Assembly: GCA_965224595.1 (NCBI GenBank) | Contig: OZ245057.1 | Span: forward strand, 1,178,001-1,242,000 | Length of the DNA stretch: 64,000 nt | Direction: 5' to 3' | Source: Aliivibrio_A sp016764915 | GTDB lineage: Bacteria > Pseudomonadota > Gammaproteobacteria > Enterobacterales > Vibrionaceae | Part shown: positions 60,526 to 64,000 of the stretch, piece by piece | How positions within the stretch are numbered: the first letter of the stretch is position 1 | Layout: each line of letters begins with the position of its first letter | The notes under the pieces: model-generated | Databases searched by the model: none | Told to the model about the DNA's origin: nothing | What the model saw: only the letters and a program-made list of their open reading frames with translations | Made by a program: the position numbers and the translations under genes

Positions 60526-61902
60526 ATGTCTGCAGGATTAGTACAAGCAGCTTATATCGTTGCTGCCGTTCTATTTATTATGAGTTTGGCTGGATTATCT
60601 AAGCAAGATACAGCGCGAACAGGTAACTATTACGGAATGACAGGGATGGCGATAGCACTTATTGCCACTATTTTTGGCCCTGAATCAGCGGGTACTGCGT
60701 GGGTCATTATTGCAATGATGATCGGTGCAGTTATTGGTATCTACTATGCAAAACGCGTAGAGATGACAGAGATGCCAGAGTTGGTGGCGATTCTTCATAG
60801 CTTTGTTGGTTTAGCAGCGGTTCTGGTTGCCTATAATTCGTACATCGATCACGGTGTATTAGTTGGCGCGATGTTAAGCATTCACTTAGTTGAAGTGTTT
60901 TTAGGTGTTTTCATTGGCGCAGTAACCTTTACGGGCTCTATCGTTGCATTTTGTAAACTTCGAGGCTTGGTCAGTTCAAAAGCGTTGATGCTGCCTCATC
61001 GCCACAAGTTGAACTTATTAGCTATCGTAGCTTCTTTGTTGTTGATGGTTAATTTCGTTAATAATGAAGGTGGCATGTTCGTCCTAATACTGATGACGAT
61101 AATTGCTTTGGTATTTGGATATCACCTTGTGTCATCTATTGGTGGCGCTGATATGCCAGTCGTTGTTTCAATGCTTAACTCATATTCTGGTTGGGCAGCA
61201 GCAGCAGCAGGCTTTATGCTAGCTAATGATTTATTGATTGTAACGGGTGCTCTAGTGGGGTCATCGGGTGCAATTCTGTCTTACATCATGTGTAAAGCGA
61301 TGAACCGCTCGTTCATTAGTGTTATTGCTGGTGGATTTGGTACAGAAGTCGTGATTTCCGATCCTGATGAAGAGCAGGGTGAGCATCGAGAAATTAATGC
61401 AGAAGATGTTGCTGATATGCTCAAAGAGTCAAAATCGGTCGTGATTACTCCAGGATATGGCATGGCGGTAGCCCAAGCTCAGTACCCTGTGTATGAAATT
61501 ACAGAAAAACTTAAAGCTATGGGTATAGAGGTTCGCTTTGGTATTCATCCTGTTGCAGGTCGTTTACCGGGTCATATGAATGTATTACTTGCTGAAGCAA
61601 AAGTACCGTATGACATCGTACTTGAAATGGATGAGATCAATGATGACTTATCTGAGACCGATATTGTGCTTGTTATCGGTGCCAATGATACGGTTAACCC
61701 AGCGGCACTTGATGATCCAAACAGTCCAATTGCTGGAATGCCTGTGCTTGAGGTTTGGAAAGCCAAGAACGTAATCGTCTTTAAACGCTCGATGAACCCT
61801 GGATATGCTGGTGTACAGAATCCACTGTTCTTTAAGGATAACTCTCAAATGTTGTTCGGAGACGCAAAAGATTCGTGCTTGGAAATTGCAAAATATTTGT
61901 AA
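60526..61902 (+). CDS. pntB: Proton-translocating NAD(P) transhydrogenase subunit beta
   Basis: 458 residues: about nine membrane helices in the first 260 residues (dII), then the NADP(H)-binding dIII domain with VVITPGYGMAVAQAQYPV, GIHPVAGRLPGHMNVLLAEA and VIGANDTVNPAA. Together with PntA it forms the inner-membrane transhydrogenase that makes NADPH. AAAGGAG lies before ATG. A strong terminator ends the operon. Confidence 0.97.
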   Translation: MSAGLVQAAYIVAAVLFIMSLAGLSKQDTARTGNYYGMTGMAIALIATIFGPESAGTAWVIIAMMIGAVIGIYYAKRVEMTEMPELVAILHSFVGLAAVLVAYNSYIDHGVLVGAMLSIHLVEVFLGVFIGAVTFTGSIVAFCKLRGLVSSKALMLPHRHKLNLLAIVASLLLMVNFVNNEGGMFVLILMTIIALVFGYHLVSSIGGADMPVVVSMLNSYSGWAAAAAGFMLANDLLIVTGALVGSSGAILSYIMCKAMNRSFISVIAGGFGTEVVISDPDEEQGEHREINAEDVADMLKESKSVVITPGYGMAVAQAQYPVYEITEKLKAMGIEVRFGIHPVAGRLPGHMNVLLAEAKVPYDIVLEMDEINDDLSETDIVLVIGANDTVNPAALDDPNSPIAGMPVLEVWKAKNVIVFKRSMNPGYAGVQNPLFFKDNSQMLFGDAKDSCLEIAKYL

Positions 61903-61921
61903 TATATAAAGTGATATAAAT

Positions 61922-61949
61922 AAGGGAGCGCATTTGTGCTCCCTTTTTT
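61922..61949 (+). terminator. Rho-independent terminator of pntAB
   Basis: AAGGGAGC/GCTCCCTT, 8-bp stem with an 8-base loop, followed by a run of T. Confidence 0.92.
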
Positions 61950-62158
61950 TATGACTGATAATTATTTAATAGCTGGGTATTGATAGTTTCATTCGTCTCA
62001 TTAATAAGAATAATTATTTGTTACAATAGAAAAAATAGACATCGATTCATTGAATTATGTTCATATTAGCAAAGAAGGTATGATATGAGTTAAGCTAAAT
62101 ATTGTATTTATTCAATAGGTTAATTTACATACAGCTATGCTATATATGAATATTATGG

Positions 62159-63616
62159 GTGCATATAACATTGTTAGTTAGATCTCTTTTAGCGCTATTA
62201 GCCCTATTGGTGGTAACGCCAGTTACTGCTGATACCTTGCCTCAAAAAATTGAGCGATTTCGCGATCTTTTTACTGAATCAAAATCAGCGGCTACCTATG
62301 ATATTCGTCTTATTCAAGGGGATTTCCCAACGTCGCTCTTAACCCCTGAATCTATGTTACCTCAGACATCAAATTACCCCTTTAAATACATAAAGCAGCT
62401 GTATCAAGCCGCAAAGATATGCAAAGGACCTTGGCCTGTGAGTCCTTTGGTTACCGATCCGTTGGTGTTCACTCGAGCAATGTGTAATGCCACCAAATTG
62501 CCAACAAAATGGTTTATACGATCTGGAATGATTCACCCTGGAGGGGGGACATACGCAGCAAGATATATAGAAGAGTTTCCAGCTAGAGAGCAAGAATTAC
62601 TGCCATATATGCACATTAAAGAGCGACCTTTGGCGGACAGTAACTCTATGTTAGGACGATTACAGCGCATGAAATATGATGCAGTTTCAGCATTGATCGC
62701 TGGTGCTGATACCTTTGTTAGTGCCGATGAGTTGTGGTTGCGAAATGGTAATAACTACGACGTTTATAACGCTATATTGTGGAAAGCAAAACTCGAAGAG
62801 TCCGATCTCTCATTCAGTTTATCTAGGCTCACCACTCACTGTTATGTCAGAACTGGTAATGTTTGTTGGGATGTAAAGAGTGACTCTAAGGTTATCTACT
62901 ACAGTATTTTAGGCTTAGTCATTGCCAATATCTCGCTGATTTGTGCTTGGAGTTTTACTCGTTGGAACAGTCGCAGAAGAGATCTTAAAGATCGTATGTT
63001 AGTGCTGCAAATACTCACTCACGAACTTAGAACACCTATTGCTAGTTTAAGTCTGACTGTTGAGGGGTTCAGGCGCGAATTTGATAGATTGCCGCAGAGT
63101 GTGTATGACGAGTTTCGTCGTTTGTGTGAAGATACAAGGCGATTGAGACAGCTGGCTGAAGCAAGTAAAGATTACCTGCAATCGGAACACCAACGTTTGG
63201 CGGCAGAGTGGATCCCTTCTGTGAATGACTGGTTAAGTTTTCGCTATGAAGAGAGTGACATTGACGTTAATTTTAGCTTAAACCACGACTCTGCAGTAAG
63301 GGTGAACATTTACTGGTTAGGTAACTGCATCGATAATTTGGTGAATAATGCTTGCAAATATGGGGTAGGTACCGTTGAACTTAACGTCACTATTTGTGAC
63401 AAAAAGATAAAAATTTGCGTTAAAGATGACGGTAATTTATCTGCAAAAGATTGGAACAGATTACGAAAACCCTTTGTTAGTCAAAGTGGTTTAGGTTTAG
63501 GTTTGACCATTGTTGATTCGATGGTCAAGCGAATGGGTGGAACCTTAAAATTACAAGGTCCACCAACATCGTTTATTTTGGAGGTACCGTGTGAAACCAA
63601 CACTACTATTAGTTGA
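62159..63616 (+). CDS. vxrA: DUF3404-type sensor histidine kinase (VxrA-like)
   Basis: 485 residues from the GTG at 62159; the start is uncertain (a TTG at 62171 is another choice, and no strong ribosome site is seen). A signal/first helix (about 5-22) exports a roughly 220-residue periplasmic DUF3404 sensor with conserved cysteines (CKGPWP, CNATK, CYV, CWDV). Then a membrane helix (about 244-265), a HisKA domain with phosphoacceptor His in ILTHELRTPIASLSL, and the ATP-binding N and G boxes (NNACKYG, GLGLGLTIVDSMVKRM). In V. cholerae VxrA senses envelope stress and affects type VI secretion and biofilm. Overlaps vxrB by 26 bases. Confidence 0.9.
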   Translation: MHITLLVRSLLALLALLVVTPVTADTLPQKIERFRDLFTESKSAATYDIRLIQGDFPTSLLTPESMLPQTSNYPFKYIKQLYQAAKICKGPWPVSPLVTDPLVFTRAMCNATKLPTKWFIRSGMIHPGGGTYAARYIEEFPAREQELLPYMHIKERPLADSNSMLGRLQRMKYDAVSALIAGADTFVSADELWLRNGNNYDVYNAILWKAKLEESDLSFSLSRLTTHCYVRTGNVCWDVKSDSKVIYYSILGLVIANISLICAWSFTRWNSRRRDLKDRMLVLQILTHELRTPIASLSLTVEGFRREFDRLPQSVYDEFRRLCEDTRRLRQLAEASKDYLQSEHQRLAAEWIPSVNDWLSFRYEESDIDVNFSLNHDSAVRVNIYWLGNCIDNLVNNACKYGVGTVELNVTICDKKIKICVKDDGNLSAKDWNRLRKPFVSQSGLGLGLTIVDSMVKRMGGTLKLQGPPTSFILEVPCETNTTIS

Positions 63617-64000
63617 AGATGACCGAAATTTAGCAGAGGGGCTTATTGTGAGTCTTGAGCAAGCTGGTTATAACTGCTTACATGCAGACAAAGCAGCTGA
63701 TGTAGCCGCGTTATGGGAGCAAGCAGATTTAGTAATTTTAGATCGACAGCTACCTGATGGTGATTCGGTCTCCTTTCTTGGGCAATGGAAATTAATAAAA
63801 GATACTCCGGTGATTCTATTAACGGCACTGATCTCTGTACGGGATAAAGTGACGGGTTTGGATGCAGGCGCCAATGACTATCTAACAAAACCTTTTGCTG
63901 AAGCTGAATTATTAGCACGAGTGAGAGCCCATTTACGTAATCCAGATAGCTCGGACAACAGTGATTCAAGTAAAGTGGTCGTGGGCATTCTCTCTATTGA
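63591..64000 (+). CDS. vxrB: OmpR-family response regulator VxrB (truncated by window end)
   Basis: GTG start with a GGAGG site 6 bases upstream; about 136 residues are visible and the frame runs off the window. MKPTLLLVEDDRNLAEGL starts the receiver domain; phosphoacceptor Asp is in LVILDRQLPDGDS, followed by LLTALIS and the conserved Lys in LTKPFAEAE. The DNA-binding winged helix begins after about residue 130 (VVVGILSI), beyond the visible end. It lies 26 bases inside vxrA in another frame, typical of a coupled two-component pair. Regulates type VI secretion and biofilm genes in V. cholerae. Confidence 0.92.
   Translation, partial: MKPTLLLVEDDRNLAEGLIVSLEQAGYNCLHADKAADVAALWEQADLVILDRQLPDGDSVSFLGQWKLIKDTPVILLTALISVRDKVTGLDAGANDYLTKPFAEAELLARVRAHLRNPDSSDNSDSSKVVVGILSI

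Noticed and set aside
62155..62181. ATG at 62155 as the VxrA start
   Set aside because: That frame ends in TAG after eight codons; VxrA must start at GTG 62159 or further in.
1..64000. tRNA, rRNA, CRISPR array, insertion sequence or prophage
   Set aside because: No regular direct repeats with spacers, no transposase or integrase motifs and no tRNA cloverleaf were noticed on either strand.

Overview
The window is about 39% GC, gene-dense, and reads as a marine gammaproteobacterium of the Vibrionaceae or a close relative. The best taxonomic marker is the pair at the right end: a DUF3404-type sensor kinase (VxrA) directly upstream of an OmpR-type regulator (VxrB) and downstream of pntAB. From memory, Vibrio cholerae has the same order on its second chromosome, so a chromid location is possible here. 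tmaR, yceH, nadE, the NorR/NnrS/Hcp/Hcr group and the cold-shock gene fit the same kind of genome. I see no IS element, integrase, tRNA, rRNA or CRISPR array.

Layout. 1-12.6 kb is housekeeping and small accessory genes: a PilZ protein, a small outer-membrane-like protein, a MOSC/ferredoxin fusion (YcbX type), TmaR, a bactofilin, YceH, a GIY-YIG protein, NadE with a NadD-like enzyme, a PlsC-type acyltransferase, a secreted 20-residue-repeat protein, a cold-shock protein and a long-chain acyl-CoA synthetase divergent from a TetR regulator. 13.1-49.5 kb is one large exopolysaccharide locus of the exosortase A (XrtA)/PEP-CTERM type. It holds one PEP-CTERM substrate, PrsT, XrtA and its eight-gene operon (sugar-phosphate transferase, DUF3473 deacetylase, FemAB protein, glycosyltransferases, amidotransferase). 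It also holds a five-gene export operon (Wza-like, Wzz-like, tyrosine autokinase, outer-membrane protein, ExeA-like ATPase) and the PrsK/PrsR two-component system behind a UDP-sugar epimerase. Between PrsT and the XrtA operon lies a variable block (17.1-28.9 kb): a GNAT/CelD-type protein, a membrane-tethered beta-helix protein, an ATP-grasp/LMW-phosphatase fusion, a deacetylase-like protein, GT2, sulfotransferase, flippase, GT4, an unlisted 30-residue membrane peptide and the XrtA-associated ligase.

49.7-58.8 kb carries a RecQ-family helicase, a DUF924 protein and a nitric-oxide/nitrosative stress group: nnrS divergent from norR, then hcp-hcr. Both nnrS and hcp have sequences matching sigma-54 promoters (GG-N10-GC spacing) and upstream GT-N7-AC motifs of the NorR type. 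The PEP-CTERM substrate gene also has a good sigma-54 match, as expected if PrsR controls it. 58.9-64 kb holds pntAB and vxrA followed by the truncated vxrB.

How the genes work together. PrsK/PrsR with sigma-54 would switch on the PEP-CTERM target. The export operon and flippase would assemble and export a polysaccharide built by the many glycosyltransferases, probably decorated by sulfate, amide and acyl groups. XrtA would sort the PEP-CTERM protein. The tyrosine autokinase lacks a free-standing phosphatase gene in this locus; the LMW-phosphatase domain fused to ATP-grasp is the only candidate partner seen here. Functional statements rest on recognised motifs and family knowledge; no database search was run.
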